Positions 25,378 through 34,530 are shown, numbered from the stretch's first letter. The stretch is DNA of 64,000 bases from Kribbella soli (GCF_004331345.1 NZ_SJJZ01000004.1:62001-126000); one strand, 5' to 3'. Numbers and translations are program-made. Notes: generated by a model not told the origin, from the sequence alone.

Positions 25378-27309
25378 CTACGAAGACTGACGCGTGAGGG
25401 TCAGATCGTCGCAGTAGCCGAACCCGGCCCCCGCTCGCGTGTAGCAGTAGACCGTCGCTGTCGTCGTACTCGGGCCGGTGGTGAAGGTGACGCTTCCGCC
25501 GCGCCACGTCGTGTTGACGAAGGCCGGCGCCCGGACTTCCGACGTACCGTTGAAGGCCTTCGCGCCGATCACGACCTCTGTGTCGTAGGCGGACACCCGG
25601 CCCCAGCCGGACAGTACGTACGTCGTATTGGGCTGCACCGCGACGACCTGCTCGGCGCTCGCTTGGGAGGGCCCGAGTTTCAGGCTCTTCGCACCACTGT
25701 GCACGGTGTCCGTGGCGATGAACGCGCGGCCGGACGTCACGCTCCAGTTGGACGTCGTACCGGATTCGAAGCCGCCGTTCTGGACCAGGTTCGTTCCGGC
25801 GCAGGCCGCGTCGTCGAAGGTCGACCGCTGATGGAATCCGACATCCGGCCTGCAGGCGACCGGGACCGCACCGCCGAAGTAGTCCTTGGGACTCGATCCC
25901 ACCAGGTTGAGACCGGTCCGCAGGGCGGGCGATCCAGGCCCCAGCTTGTACCCGTCCGGCGACGAACTGCCTGGCGCGGCGAGCAGGGGGTTCGCGATCG
26001 ACTTGTAGGGATCGGCCGGCTCCGACGACGGATGGCTGCCGTAGTAGAGGTTTCCGCGGAACACGTAGTTCGCGACCTGGTCGTAGCCACCGCTCCCGAG
26101 GTTGTAGATGACGTTGTTCGTCCAGGTCGCCTTGGTGGAACCGGAACCGTTGTCCTCGATCACCTTCGTCGACGATCCGCTGGGGATGTAGAACGTGTTC
26201 CCGTAGATCTGCGCCGCGCTCTCGCCGGCGGCGTACAGGATGCGGGACTTGTCGTTGATCGAGAGGTTGTACCGCACGATGGTGCCGGAGGTGCTCCAGC
26301 CGCTCGAACAACCACAGAACAGGACGAACCCGCCCTCGTTGTCGTGGCTGAAGTTGTACTGGAAGATCACGCCCCGGTTCCCGCCGTCGGAGTCGAACGC
26401 CATACCGTCGTTGCAGCACGGCCGACGCACCCGGTAGACCTCGTTGTACTGCACCAGGGTCCGGTCGCTGTTGATGGTCCAGATCCCGGCGTTGTTACCC
26501 GCCGAGCGCATCCAGATGTCGTACGCCGTGTTGTGCTCGACGACCGCATCGGCTCCGATTCGCAGAACGATTCCGTCGCCCCCGATGTCGTGGATGAGGT
26601 TGTTCCGGAAGACGATGTTGGTGTTCGCGGTCCACACCGGCCCCGACGTACACGCGTAGATCGCGCGACAGCCCCAGCTGGACGAGGTCGTGAGACCTTC
26701 GCGATCGACGTGGTAGATCTCGGAGTTCTCGACGGTGACGCCGTTGAAATGCGTCGATTTCGTCGTCCCACTCACCCGGAACTGGATGCCGTTGCTGTTC
26801 TTCGTGTCGCCGCCGTTGACGTCGTGCACGTAGACGTTGTCGACGACGTAGTGCGAGCCGGTGCCGAAGTCGGCGAGCTCGACCAGGATCCCGTTCCGCT
26901 CGGCGACCGTGGCGCCCTGGTTGGTGACCTCCAGACCACGGACTTCCCAGTACTGGACGTTGTACAAGTGGATCGCGGTGTACACGGTTCCACCGCCGGC
27001 GATGACCGGGCGCGAACTGCCGGCTCCATAGGCGTCGACCGTGATCGGTGCAGCGGCGGTTCCGGATCCCGACGGTTTCAGCTGACCGGAGCAGGTGACA
27101 CCGCGGGCGAAGAGCAACCTGTCTCCGGCCGTGAACGCATGCGCGTTCACCGTCGCGAGGGAGTTCCACGGCGAGCTCTGGCTGCCGTTGCCGGCGGTCG
27201 CCGCTGAGCAGTCGACGTAGTACGAGGACCCTGCCGCCGAGGCATTGATACAGGTGAGCGCCGAGGCAACAAGCAGCACCACGGACGCCAGCGCGATCTT
27301 CAGTCTCAT
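25378..27309 (-). CDS. secreted right-handed beta-helix protein with C-terminal carbohydrate-binding-like domain
   Basis: The 643-residue precursor has a signal peptide (1-27), a parallel beta-helix region (about 30-470; recurring segments such as NNAGIWTINSD and NNVIYNLG) and a C-terminal jelly-roll module (about 495-640; NLVQNGGFESGTTSNWSV) of the CBM4/9/16 kind. The fold is that of pectate and alginate lyases and other polysaccharide-active enzymes. No catalytic residues can be assigned by eye. GGAGGT eight bases before ATG 27309 fixes the start over an upstream in-frame ATG. It is divergent from a sugar-type regulator. Confidence 0.82.
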   Translation of the reverse strand: MRLKIALASVVLLVASALTCINASAAGSSYYVDCSAATAGNGSQSSPWNSLATVNAHAFTAGDRLLFARGVTCSGQLKPSGSGTAAAPITVDAYGAGSSRPVIAGGGTVYTAIHLYNVQYWEVRGLEVTNQGATVAERNGILVELADFGTGSHYVVDNVYVHDVNGGDTKNSNGIQFRVSGTTKSTHFNGVTVENSEIYHVDREGLTTSSSWGCRAIYACTSGPVWTANTNIVFRNNLIHDIGGDGIVLRIGADAVVEHNTAYDIWMRSAGNNAGIWTINSDRTLVQYNEVYRVRRPCCNDGMAFDSDGGNRGVIFQYNFSHDNEGGFVLFCGCSSGWSTSGTIVRYNLSINDKSRILYAAGESAAQIYGNTFYIPSGSSTKVIEDNGSGSTKATWTNNVIYNLGSGGYDQVANYVFRGNLYYGSHPSSEPADPYKSIANPLLAAPGSSSPDGYKLGPGSPALRTGLNLVGSSPKDYFGGAVPVACRPDVGFHQRSTFDDAACAGTNLVQNGGFESGTTSNWSVTSGRAFIATDTVHSGAKSLKLGPSQASAEQVVAVQPNTTYVLSGWGRVSAYDTEVVIGAKAFNGTSEVRAPAFVNTTWRGGSVTFTTGPSTTTATVYCYTRAGAGFGYCDDLTLTRQSS

Positions 27310-27373
27310 GCTGAACACCTCCGCAGACAGGTCACCACGGCCCATGACTGCGGCGCGCCGATTCGGACAAAAG

Positions 27374-27395
27374 ACGACACGTCCTCACGTATCGT
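27374..27395. promoter_or_regulatory. candidate operator: 22-base inverted repeat between beta-helix gene and regulator
   Basis: ACGACACGT and ACGTATCGT flank four bases (27374-27382, 27387-27395). The arms match at 8 of 9 positions with one C/T difference. The site lies nine bases before the regulator ATG and 64 bases before the beta-helix gene, so the regulator could repress both. Confidence 0.55.
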
Positions 27396-27404
27396 CCTGG
27401 GAGC

Positions 27405-28505
27405 ATGAGGCAGCTTCTCGGGTCGCAGCGCAGAGAGCTTCTGGTCAAGTGGATCGAGCGCACAGGCTCGGTGTCCGCCCTCGAGGCAGCGACTGCCCTG
27501 GGGGCGAGCGTCCGGACGATTCAGCGGGACATTGAGGAACTGTCCACGCAAGGACGGCTCACCCGCGTTCATGGCGGCGCGGTCGGGGCTGGACGGCGTA
27601 CGGCACCTGCCTCGGCGCAGCTGCGGCTGGGCATTCTGGTCCCGACCCGGGGTTACTGCTTCGATGCCGTTCTCGCGGGCGCGGAGCAGGCAGCGGCGGC
27701 CAGTGGCTGCACCTTGGTCGAAGCCGACTACGACTACACAGACGATCTCGCGGCCGCGCGCTACGCGCGGATCACCAGCCTGGAGCTCGACGGGCTACTC
27801 GTCACTCCGCACCTGCCGGCAGCCACCTGGGGTCAGCTGTGCCGCACCGACGTACCGGTTGTGCTGATCGAACGGCCCTGGGAGCTCACGTGGGTTCGCG
27901 ACCTCGACCCGGCGACGTCCGTTGCCGCCGCCCGATCCCCCGTGGACCACGTGTTCACCGACCATGAGGCCGGATCCGTACTGGGCCTCGACCACCTCGC
28001 TGCCCTCGGACACCGGACGATCCACTGCCTCATCCGCGATACCCCGACCGCTCCTGCGTTGCTTCGGACAGCATCGGCGTACGGCGCCACGATCGCACCG
28101 GCACGCGACGTGACGCTCGGGATCACGCGCCTCCGACGATCCGCCGACCAGAGAAGTGTGCTGACGAGCGCGCTCGAACAGATCTTCCGCGATCAGGAGC
28201 CGACCGCGCTGTTCGTACACACCGACGAGGACGCGGTCGCCGCCCGGGAGTTCCTGCAGGACCGCGGCCTCGAGGTCCCCGGTGACGTGTCGATCCTGTC
28301 GTACGACGACGGGCTCCCCAGCAACCCCGCCGGCGGTCTGAGTGCCATCGCGCCGGACCGAGTCGCGCTGGGCAAACGCGCCGTCGAGATGATCATCGAC
28401 CGCCTCTGCAGCCGAGGGCACCACACCCACGACGTCCACCCACCCACCAAACTCGCCATCGTCCCCCGCCTCCACCAGAGATCAACTACCGGAATGCAGA
28501 TCTAA
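27405..28505 (+). CDS. DeoR-type HTH fused to LacI-like sugar-binding domain, transcriptional regulator
   Basis: The 366-residue protein joins an N-terminal DeoR winged HTH (about 1-58; ALEAATALGASVRTIQRDIEEL, TRVHGGAV) to a periplasmic-binding-protein-like effector domain (about 72-355; LGILVPTRGYCFDAVLAGAEQAA, DVSILSYDDGLPSN, the LacI/GntR signature). Such hybrids respond to sugars. It is divergent from the beta-helix gene, with an inverted repeat between them. GGGAG precedes ATG 27405. The stop is shared in CTAA with the converging azlD gene. Confidence 0.87.
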   Translation: MRQLLGSQRRELLVKWIERTGSVSALEAATALGASVRTIQRDIEELSTQGRLTRVHGGAVGAGRRTAPASAQLRLGILVPTRGYCFDAVLAGAEQAAAASGCTLVEADYDYTDDLAAARYARITSLELDGLLVTPHLPAATWGQLCRTDVPVVLIERPWELTWVRDLDPATSVAAARSPVDHVFTDHEAGSVLGLDHLAALGHRTIHCLIRDTPTAPALLRTASAYGATIAPARDVTLGITRLRRSADQRSVLTSALEQIFRDQEPTALFVHTDEDAVAAREFLQDRGLEVPGDVSILSYDDGLPSNPAGGLSAIAPDRVALGKRAVEMIIDRLCSRGHHTHDVHPPTKLAIVPRLHQRSTTGMQI

Positions 28506-28825
28506 GGGACGCCCAGCAGGCGTAGGCCGGCTGCGGTGCCGGCGGCTGCTACGACTACCAGCACGAATGGCGCCTTGCGCCACGCGAGGACACCGCCGAC
28601 CAGGACACCGGCTGGGCGGGCGATGCCTGCCGGGCCGTGGCCGTCGGTCAGCGCGGACGTGGCGACCAGCGCGGTCAGTAGAACGATCGCGGCCGCGGCG
28701 AGCAGCTGCTGCGCGCGCTCCGGCACCTCGAACCGGCTCCGCAACGCCGGCCCCGCGAACCGCATCGAAAAGGTGCCCACAGCAAGCACCCCGATCGCGA
28801 CCAGCAGCAGTGGAGTGTCATTCAT
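28502..28825 (-). CDS. azlD: AzlD-family branched-chain amino acid export subunit
   Basis: The 107-residue protein has three to four hydrophobic helices and the AzlD pattern (TFSMRFAGPALRSRFEVPERAQQLLAAAA). With AzlC it forms a branched-chain amino acid or methionine exporter. ATG 28825 is chosen over 28834 because GGAGG lies nine bases upstream of the former and touches the latter. It overlaps the azlC stop, so the pair is coupled. Confidence 0.87.
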   Translation of the reverse strand: MNDTPLLLVAIGVLAVGTFSMRFAGPALRSRFEVPERAQQLLAAAAIVLLTALVATSALTDGHGPAGIARPAGVLVGGVLAWRKAPFVLVVVAAAGTAAGLRLLGVP

Positions 28826-29516
28826 TGCGGGCATCCTCCAGCGCGGGCTTCCCGGCGCGATAGAACAGCAGGCCGGCCAGTGCGATCAGTACCGGCAGAC
28901 CAGCCGGCAGGAACGGCGTTGCGATCAAGGCGATCACGACACCCACGAGCGCCGCCGTACGCGTCGATCGGTCGCGCAGAGCGGGCAGGACCAGCGCCAA
29001 CAGCACCGCGGGGAACGCCGCATCGAGCCCGAAGACGTCGGTGTCGGTGATCACCGAGCCGGCCAGACCACCGATCACGACCCCGATGTTCCAGCAGACG
29101 AAGATGCCGATCCCGCCGGCCCAGTACGCCGCCCGCCGCTGCTCCGGCTCGTCCTGCCCCATCGCGAACGCGACGTTCTCGTCGGTCATCAGGTGACTGC
29201 CCGGCCAGCGCCGCCAGCCGGTGCCGATCACATCGCTGACCGCCAGCCCGAACGCGATGTGCCGGGTGTTCACCAGCAGCCCCGCGACCATCGCCGCGAT
29301 CGGACTCCCGCCGGCCGCGACGATCCCGACGAACAGGAACTGCGACGCACCGGCGAAGACCACGATCGACAACACGATCGGCACCCACAACGGCAGCCCG
29401 CCGCCGACGCTGATCGCGCCGTACGACAGCCCGACGACGCCGTCGGCCAGGCAGACCAGGCCGATGTCGCGGGCGAGTCGCCGATCGAGTGTTCGCCATA
29501 TCGAACGCATGGGCAT
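28818..29516 (-). CDS. azlC: AzlC-family branched-chain amino acid exporter
   Basis: The 232-residue membrane protein has about seven helices and the AzlC signatures GLSYGAISVGGGLPLW, FAGASQFLFVG, LVNTRHIAFG and HLMTDENVA. It is the larger subunit of the AzlCD exporter of branched-chain amino acids. Two start codons (29516, 29510) are possible; neither has a strong ribosome-binding site. It is divergent from an XRE/cupin regulator that probably controls it. Confidence 0.88.
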   Translation of the reverse strand: MPMRSIWRTLDRRLARDIGLVCLADGVVGLSYGAISVGGGLPLWVPIVLSIVVFAGASQFLFVGIVAAGGSPIAAMVAGLLVNTRHIAFGLAVSDVIGTGWRRWPGSHLMTDENVAFAMGQDEPEQRRAAYWAGGIGIFVCWNIGVVIGGLAGSVITDTDVFGLDAAFPAVLLALVLPALRDRSTRTAALVGVVIALIATPFLPAGLPVLIALAGLLFYRAGKPALEDARNE

Positions 29517-29538
29517 TATGATGAACAGATCGTCCCTC

Positions 29539-29554
29539 GTTCGTCAAGCCGAAC
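29539..29554. promoter_or_regulatory. candidate operator between azlCD and XRE/cupin regulator
   Basis: GTTCG and CGAAC half-sites flank six bases (29539-29543, 29550-29554) in the 63-base divergent gap between azlC and the regulator. The half-sites are short, so this is a tentative assignment. Confidence 0.35.
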
Positions 29555-29579
29555 AACTAGACCGATGGAGCGAACAGCG

Positions 29580-30134
29580 ATGGAAAACAGGGCCCCCCTC
29601 GACGTGATCGCGACCTCCCTGCGCCGGCACCGGGCCCGCGCCGGACTGTCCTTGACCGAGGTCGCGAAACGCGCCGGCGTCGCGAAGTCCACGCTGTCCC
29701 AACTCGAGTCCGGCACCGGCAACCCGAGCGTTGAAACCCTGTGGGCACTGGCCGTTGCCCTCGACACCCCGTTCGCGGCGCTGCTCGACCCGCCGCGCCC
29801 GAAGGTTCAGGTCATCCGCGCCGGTGAGGGCCCGGCGATCTACTCCGACCAGGCCGACTACAGCGCCACACTGGTCGCCTCCAGCCCGCCGAACGCGCGC
29901 CGCGACATCTATCGCATCGTCGTCGCCCCCGGCCCCGGCCGGAAGTCCGAGCCGCACATGCCCGGCGTCGTCGAACACGTCATCCTCGGCTCCGGCCGCG
30001 CACTCGTGGGCCCCACCGACGAGCCGATCGAGCTGCTGCCGGGCGACTACGTGGCCTACCCCGGCGACCTCCCGCACCTCTTCCAGGCCCTCGAAGAAGG
30101 CACAACAGCCACGCTCATTTCCGAGCATGTGTAA
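29580..30134 (+). CDS. XRE-family regulator with C-terminal cupin domain
   Basis: The 184-residue protein has an N-terminal XRE HTH (about 10-65; LSLTEVAKRAGVAKSTLSQLESGTGNPSVETLWALA) and a C-terminal cupin (about 105-184; KSEPHMPGVVEHVILGSGRALVG, LPGDYVAYPGDLPHLFQA). Proteins of this architecture commonly sit next to azlCD, where they act as repressors. ATG 29580 is chosen over 29565 because GGAG lies nine bases upstream of it. Confidence 0.88.
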   Translation: MENRAPLDVIATSLRRHRARAGLSLTEVAKRAGVAKSTLSQLESGTGNPSVETLWALAVALDTPFAALLDPPRPKVQVIRAGEGPAIYSDQADYSATLVASSPPNARRDIYRIVVAPGPGRKSEPHMPGVVEHVILGSGRALVGPTDEPIELLPGDYVAYPGDLPHLFQALEEGTTATLISEHV

Positions 30135-30239
30135 CGTTAACCGCTCACCTCTGGACATCTACGCGCAGCTCTGCGCATCATCATCGAGAGAGCTCTCTAG
30201 CTGAAGTCCGCCCCACTTCGCTTGGAGGTAGCACCCCCG

Positions 30240-31316
30240 ATGAGACTCAAGTCCTTACTGCTCTGCGCTCTTCTCGGCCTCGCCGCGGCCCTCGTCCCCG
30301 GCAGCGCGTCGGCGGTCGGCGTCACACCCGGCACCTACGTCAACTACACGTTCGACACCGCGTCGCTCACCCAGGCCGAGTTCAAGATGACGATCAACGC
30401 CTCCCCCGGCCGCGCGAACGTCTACTGGGCCAACCAGTTCGGCTTCACCGGCGGCGACGTCGGCGGGTACACCGGCATGCAGACGCACCGCGACGGCGGC
30501 GGCATGTTCCTGTACTCCCTCTGGAACTCGACCGCCTGGAAAGCCGGAGATGCAGGCACCTACTGCATCCAGTTCCAGGAGGACGGCACCGGCGGCAGTT
30601 GCCGCCTCGACCAAGCGCCGACCGCCGGCCACACCTACGCGTTCGCCGTCGCGAGCGAGGGCAGCGGCTGGTACGGCGTGACGGTCCGCGACCTCACCGC
30701 CGGTACGTCGTTCAAACTCGGCAGCCTGCAAACCGGCTCCGGGAACACGATCAGTACGTCGGGAATGGTCAGCTGGACCGAGTACTTCGACTGGAACAAC
30801 GACAAGGCCACCTGCGACGACGAGCCGTACTCGAAGCTGACGATGAGCGCACCGACCAGCGGCAGCCTCACCGCGCACTTCACCGGCACGTCGGAGAGCA
30901 GCGGCTGCGCCGCGGACAGCCAGGTCACGCTGAGCGGATCGACCGCCGTCCAGGAGAACGGCATCGGCAACTCGGACTCAGGCGACATCCGCGGCAGCGG
31001 CGGCTGCCTGGACGTCTCCGGCTCGGACGGTACGACGATCCTGCTGTACACCTGCACCGGCGGCAACAACCAGAACTGGGTGCACGCGGAGAACTCCACG
31101 TTCCACGCCCTGTTCAGCTGCCTCGACGCGAGCGCAACCCAAGCCGGCACCGTGGTCCTCTACAGCTGCCACGGCGGCACGAACCAGCAGTGGACGCTGC
31201 CCGGCGACGGCACGATCCGGACCGGCGGCCGCTGCCTCACCGCACCAGCTGCCCTGGGCAACGCCGTGACTGTTGCCACCTGCAACAACTCGGCGGCGCA
31301 GCGCTGGACGGTCTGA
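30240..31316 (+). CDS. secreted DUF3472-like protein with ricin-type lectin (CBM13) domain
   Basis: The 358-residue precursor has a signal peptide (1-25), an N-terminal domain (about 27-225; GGYTGMQTHRDGGG) resembling DUF3472, and a ricin-B beta-trefoil (about 245-358). The trefoil repeats show the Q-x-W signatures NNQNWV, TNQQWT and AAQRWT. It is an extracellular carbohydrate-binding protein; any catalytic activity of the first domain is unknown. GGAGGT about 10 bases before ATG 30240 supports the start. A strong terminator follows. Confidence 0.82.
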   Translation: MRLKSLLLCALLGLAAALVPGSASAVGVTPGTYVNYTFDTASLTQAEFKMTINASPGRANVYWANQFGFTGGDVGGYTGMQTHRDGGGMFLYSLWNSTAWKAGDAGTYCIQFQEDGTGGSCRLDQAPTAGHTYAFAVASEGSGWYGVTVRDLTAGTSFKLGSLQTGSGNTISTSGMVSWTEYFDWNNDKATCDDEPYSKLTMSAPTSGSLTAHFTGTSESSGCAADSQVTLSGSTAVQENGIGNSDSGDIRGSGGCLDVSGSDGTTILLYTCTGGNNQNWVHAENSTFHALFSCLDASATQAGTVVLYSCHGGTNQQWTLPGDGTIRTGGRCLTAPAALGNAVTVATCNNSAAQRWTV

Positions 31317-31323
31317 GAACAGC

Positions 31324-31359
31324 ACGACGCCCGGGACCGCCCATGGTCCCGGGCGTCGT
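31324..31359. terminator. strong intrinsic-type hairpin, bidirectional
   Basis: A perfect 15-bp GC-rich stem (31324-31338 with 31345-31359) closes a six-base loop. On the plus strand it is followed by TTGCG rather than a long U-tract. It lies in the 52-base gap between the converging lectin and methyltransferase genes and should serve both. Confidence 0.85.
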
Positions 31360-31368
31360 TGCGAACAC

Positions 31369-32199
31369 TCAGACCTTGCGGCCGACCGCGCCGACGATGC
31401 ACTCCTCGACCTGGTTCAGCGGCTTGAGCCGCGGACCGTCCGGCCACCAGTCGTCGCAGAGCACCAGGCCCGGGGCGACCAGCTCCTGGTCCGGGAAGAA
31501 CTCCATCAGCTCCTTCCGGGTGCGGAACCTACCGCTGCCCATCGGGCTGTGGATGAACTTCTCCTCCATCTTCCGGGCGACCTCGGAGTGTTCCGGAGTC
31601 TCCGGGTTGAAGAAGTGCGAAACCACCGTGTACGACCCGGGCACCACCGCGTCGACGTACTTCTGCATGATCTGCGCACCTTCGGTGCCGATGTAGTGGT
31701 GCAGCGTGCCGTTCTGGACCACGGCGATCGGCTCGTTGAAGTCGAGGAACTCGCGCACCTCGGGCTTGCTCAGCACCTCGTCCGGGTCGAAGATGTCGGC
31801 GCTGACGAACAGCGTGTTCTCGTTCTCCTCGAGCAGCGCGCGGCCGTGCGCGAGCACTACCGGGTCGTTGTCGATGTAGAGCACCTTGGCCTCGGGCTGG
31901 ATCCGCTGCACGACCTGGTGGGTGTTCTCGGCGGTCGGCAGACCGGACCCGCAGTCGAGGTACTGCGTGATACCCGCCTGGCCGGCCAGGAAGCGGCAGG
32001 CGCGGATCAGGAAGTTCCGGTTCGACCAGGCCAGGTCCTGGGCCTGCGGCGCGGCGGCCTGGACCCCGCGCAGTACCTCGCGGTCGACCTCGAAGTTGTC
32101 CTTGCCGCCCAAGAAGGCGTCGTACACCCGGGCGATACTGGCCCGAGAGGTGTCCACGCCGACCGGGATCGAACTGGGTGCCTTGGTGGCGTCGACCAT
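31369..32199 (-). CDS. S-adenosylmethionine-dependent methyltransferase, actinobacterial DUF574 family
   Basis: The 276-residue protein fits the SAM-dependent methyltransferase family PF04672, which is abundant in actinomycetes: DTSRASIARVYDAFLGGKDNFEVDR at the N-terminus, FLDCGSGLPT-like loop (YLDCGSGLPTAEN, about 80-92) and YIDNDPVVLAHGRALL. Physiological substrates are unknown. GAGGTTCACTG precedes ATG 32199. As is common in streptomycetes, it is divergent from an XRE/DUF5753 regulator. Confidence 0.9.
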   Translation of the reverse strand: MVDATKAPSSIPVGVDTSRASIARVYDAFLGGKDNFEVDREVLRGVQAAAPQAQDLAWSNRNFLIRACRFLAGQAGITQYLDCGSGLPTAENTHQVVQRIQPEAKVLYIDNDPVVLAHGRALLEENENTLFVSADIFDPDEVLSKPEVREFLDFNEPIAVVQNGTLHHYIGTEGAQIMQKYVDAVVPGSYTVVSHFFNPETPEHSEVARKMEEKFIHSPMGSGRFRTRKELMEFFPDQELVAPGLVLCDDWWPDGPRLKPLNQVEECIVGAVGRKV

Positions 32200-32362
32200 C
32201 AGTGAACCTCGCAGAGAGTGATCGGGAAGTCTGTTCGACCGACTCTACCGAGAGTACGGCGCGCTGAACACACCGTGTCGGCGCGGGCGGGTAGACATAC
32301 TCACTCCCAGTTATGAAATGATCAGCTGCTGCACCCGAACCACTGCTGCTGGGAGGCCAGAG

Positions 32363-33241
32363 GTGACCGAGCCGGGGGCGTACGGCGGCCCGACCGCTCT
32401 GCGCATCATGCTCGGTGTGCACCTGCGCCGGCTACGCGAGGCCGCCAAGGTCAGCCGCACCGACGCGGGCTGGGCGATCCGCGGCTCGGAATCCAAGATC
32501 AGCCGCCTGGAGCTCGGCCGGGTCGGGTTCAAGGTCCGCGACGTCGACGACCTGCTGACGCTCTACAAGCTCGACGACGAAGAGGAACGCGACCGGCTGC
32601 TCACCTTGGCCCGCGATGCGAACAACCCGGGCTGGTGGCAACGGTACGACGACCTGACGCCGCAGTGGTTCCACTCCTACCTCGGTCTGGAGATGGCGGC
32701 CGATCTGATTCGTACGTTCGAGCTGCAGTTCGTGCCGGGTCTGCTGCAGACACCGGACTACGCGCGCGCCGTCGTACAACTCGGCCGGCAGGACCAACCG
32801 CTGTCGAAGGCCGAGCAGGATCGCCTTGTTTCGTTGCGAATGAGCCGCCAGGAAGTGTTGACGCGGCAACGACCCGCGCGGCTGTGGGCACTGATCGACG
32901 AGGCGGTACTGCGACGTCCGATCGGCAGCCGCGCCATTCTCAAGGCCCAGCTGGAGTTCCTCATCGAAGCGGCGCGCCGGCACAACGTGACGCTGCAGAT
33001 CATCCCGTTCGACAAGGGCGGATACTCGGCGACCGGCGGTGCGTTCACGCTGCTCCGGTTCAACGACGCCGACCTTCCCGACATCGTCTACATCGAGCAT
33101 CTGACCAGCGCCGTCTACCTCGACAAGCGCGAGGAACTGGACACGTACGTCGTCACCATGGACGCCGTGTCGATCACCGCGGCCCAGCCCCGCGAGACCG
33201 AATCCATCCTCCGCAAGGCGATCGCGGACCTCGACGGCTAG
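32363..33241 (+). CDS. XRE-family regulator with DUF5753 (Scr1-like) domain
   Basis: The 292-residue protein has an XRE HTH (about 14-70; LRRLREAAKVSRTDAGWAIRGSESKISRLELGRVGFK) and a C-terminal DUF5753 domain (about 95-280; FVPGLLQTPDYARAV, NVTLQIIPFDKGGY). GTG 32363 is chosen over an in-frame ATG at 32318 because GGGAGG lies six bases upstream. Streptomycete relatives regulate development or a DUF397 partner; no DUF397 gene is adjacent here. It is divergent from the DUF574 methyltransferase. Confidence 0.88.
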   Translation: MTEPGAYGGPTALRIMLGVHLRRLREAAKVSRTDAGWAIRGSESKISRLELGRVGFKVRDVDDLLTLYKLDDEEERDRLLTLARDANNPGWWQRYDDLTPQWFHSYLGLEMAADLIRTFELQFVPGLLQTPDYARAVVQLGRQDQPLSKAEQDRLVSLRMSRQEVLTRQRPARLWALIDEAVLRRPIGSRAILKAQLEFLIEAARRHNVTLQIIPFDKGGYSATGGAFTLLRFNDADLPDIVYIEHLTSAVYLDKREELDTYVVTMDAVSITAAQPRETESILRKAIADLDG

Positions 33242-33269
33242 GACGGTTGCGCCCGGCGGGCCTCCACGG

Positions 33270-33761
33270 CTAGCGCGGTTGCGCGCCCGGTCCCGGGCGG
33301 AAGGCAACTTCGCGAGGGTCCGGTTCGTGGCCGCCCTCGCACTGCATGACGACCGTGACGCGCTCGCCGCAATCGCCGCGGTGGCGCGGCTCGATCGGCG
33401 GGCCGGAGTCGAGCGGCAGGTACTGGTCGGCCCACTGGATCATTGCCACCAGCACCGGGTAGAGGTCGATCCCCGCCTGGGTCAGCCGGTACTCCGAGCG
33501 TTCGCGCTGACCGGGCAGGCGATACGGGTGGCGGCGGATCAGGCCGCGCTCGATCAGGGCGGCGAGCCGCTCGGTGAGGACCTGACGCGGGACGCCGGCC
33601 CGGGCCCGGATGTCCTCGAACCGGCGGACGCCGACGAAGACCTCGCGCAGGACGTGAAAAGTCCACTTGTCGCCGAGGATGTCCATCGTCCGGGAGATCG
33701 TGCAGTTCTCCGTGGACCAGTTCATCGCCTCCGGCACCTGTTCGCTCACTGCCGTACTCAT
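33270..33761 (-). CDS. HxlR-family transcriptional regulator
   Basis: The 163-residue protein has a winged HTH of the HxlR family (about 15-110; CTISRTMDILGDKWTFHVLREVFVGVRRFEDIRARAGVPRQVLTERLAALIERGLI). The first Cys of the family (NCTISR) is conserved and may sense redox or electrophile signals. ATG 33761 (MSTAVSEQ) is chosen over the upstream in-frame start at 33797. It is divergent from the GNAT gene 55 bases away. The C-terminal 45 residues extend beyond the usual family length. Confidence 0.87.
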   Translation of the reverse strand: MSTAVSEQVPEAMNWSTENCTISRTMDILGDKWTFHVLREVFVGVRRFEDIRARAGVPRQVLTERLAALIERGLIRRHPYRLPGQRERSEYRLTQAGIDLYPVLVAMIQWADQYLPLDSGPPIEPRHRGDCGERVTVVMQCEGGHEPDPREVAFRPGPGAQPR

Positions 33762-33816
33762 GAGTTCATGATAAGTCCGCTTGACAGACTCAGCCAAGTA
33801 GAGCGAGGCTGAATCC

Positions 33817-34404
33817 GTGAACCAGACTCAGACGAGACCGCCACTCGTCCGCCGCGCCGGCGAACCCGACGCGGACGAGCTGGCGCGAATGCTGTCCGGG
33901 CTGACGGACCTCAGCCGCTACTTCCGGTTCCAGACCGCGATCGGTACGCCGCCACGCCAAGCGTTGCTGCTGCGGATGCTGTGCCCGACCGGCACGGCCT
34001 TCGTCGCAACCCGCGACGAGACGATCGTCGGCCACGCGATGTGGGCCTGGGCCCCCGGCGAGTCGACCGCCGAACTAGCGGCCGTGATCGCCGAGGACGA
34101 CCAGCGCCACGGGCTCGGGGTCCGCATGCTGTCCATCGCCGCCGCAGACGCGATCGCGGCCGGCGCGACGCACTTCCTGTTCGTCGTCAGCGCCGCCAAC
34201 GAACGCTCAATCCGAATGGTCCGCCGCCGCTGGCCAGACGCAACGGTAGAACGCGACGGCGCCCTCCTGACCTTCGTAGCCCCAGCCCGCCTACCGAACC
34301 ACCCGAAAGAACGCCCGGCGGTCGTCGACGAGCAGATCGGGTGCGACGAAGCGTCCGCCCCGCATGAACGCCGACCGATCGACAACGCGGTGCCAGCCAT
34401 CTAG
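33817..34404 (+). CDS. GNAT-family N-acetyltransferase
   Basis: The 195-residue protein has a GNAT fold in about 10-150, with the acetyl-CoA pyrophosphate loop RHGLGVRML near 97-105 (R/Q-x-x-G-x-G/A). The last 45 residues are polar and unrelated to the fold. It starts with GTG 33817 behind a weak GAGG. The substrate is unknown. It is divergent from the HxlR regulator, which may control it. Confidence 0.78.
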   Translation: MNQTQTRPPLVRRAGEPDADELARMLSGLTDLSRYFRFQTAIGTPPRQALLLRMLCPTGTAFVATRDETIVGHAMWAWAPGESTAELAAVIAEDDQRHGLGVRMLSIAAADAIAAGATHFLFVVSAANERSIRMVRRRWPDATVERDGALLTFVAPARLPNHPKERPAVVDEQIGCDEASAPHERRPIDNAVPAI

Positions 34405-34462
34405 CCGGCACCTCAGATCCTCGCAGCCGGTTCACGGGACCGCAGACACGCCTGTAGTTGCT

Positions 34463-34486
34463 GGAGACAGGAAATAGCCTGTCTCC
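34463..34486. terminator. hairpin between converging GNAT and epoxide hydrolase genes
   Basis: A perfect 9-bp stem GGAGACAGG/CCTGTCTCC (34463-34471, 34478-34486) closes a six-base loop. An alternative 8-bp pairing joins 34467-34474 (ACAGGAAA) with 34494-34501. It lies in the 126-base gap between two converging genes, so a two-way terminator is likely; nothing else is seen in this gap. Confidence 0.65.
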
Positions 34487-34530
34487 GGTCTCCGTTTCCT
34501 GTCGCTAGCCCCACCAGCGCGCCCGCTGGT

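Noticed and set aside
33762..33816. TTGACA at 33781-33786 as a promoter for the GNAT gene
   Set aside because: No acceptable -10 element at the right spacing, so not listed as a feature.
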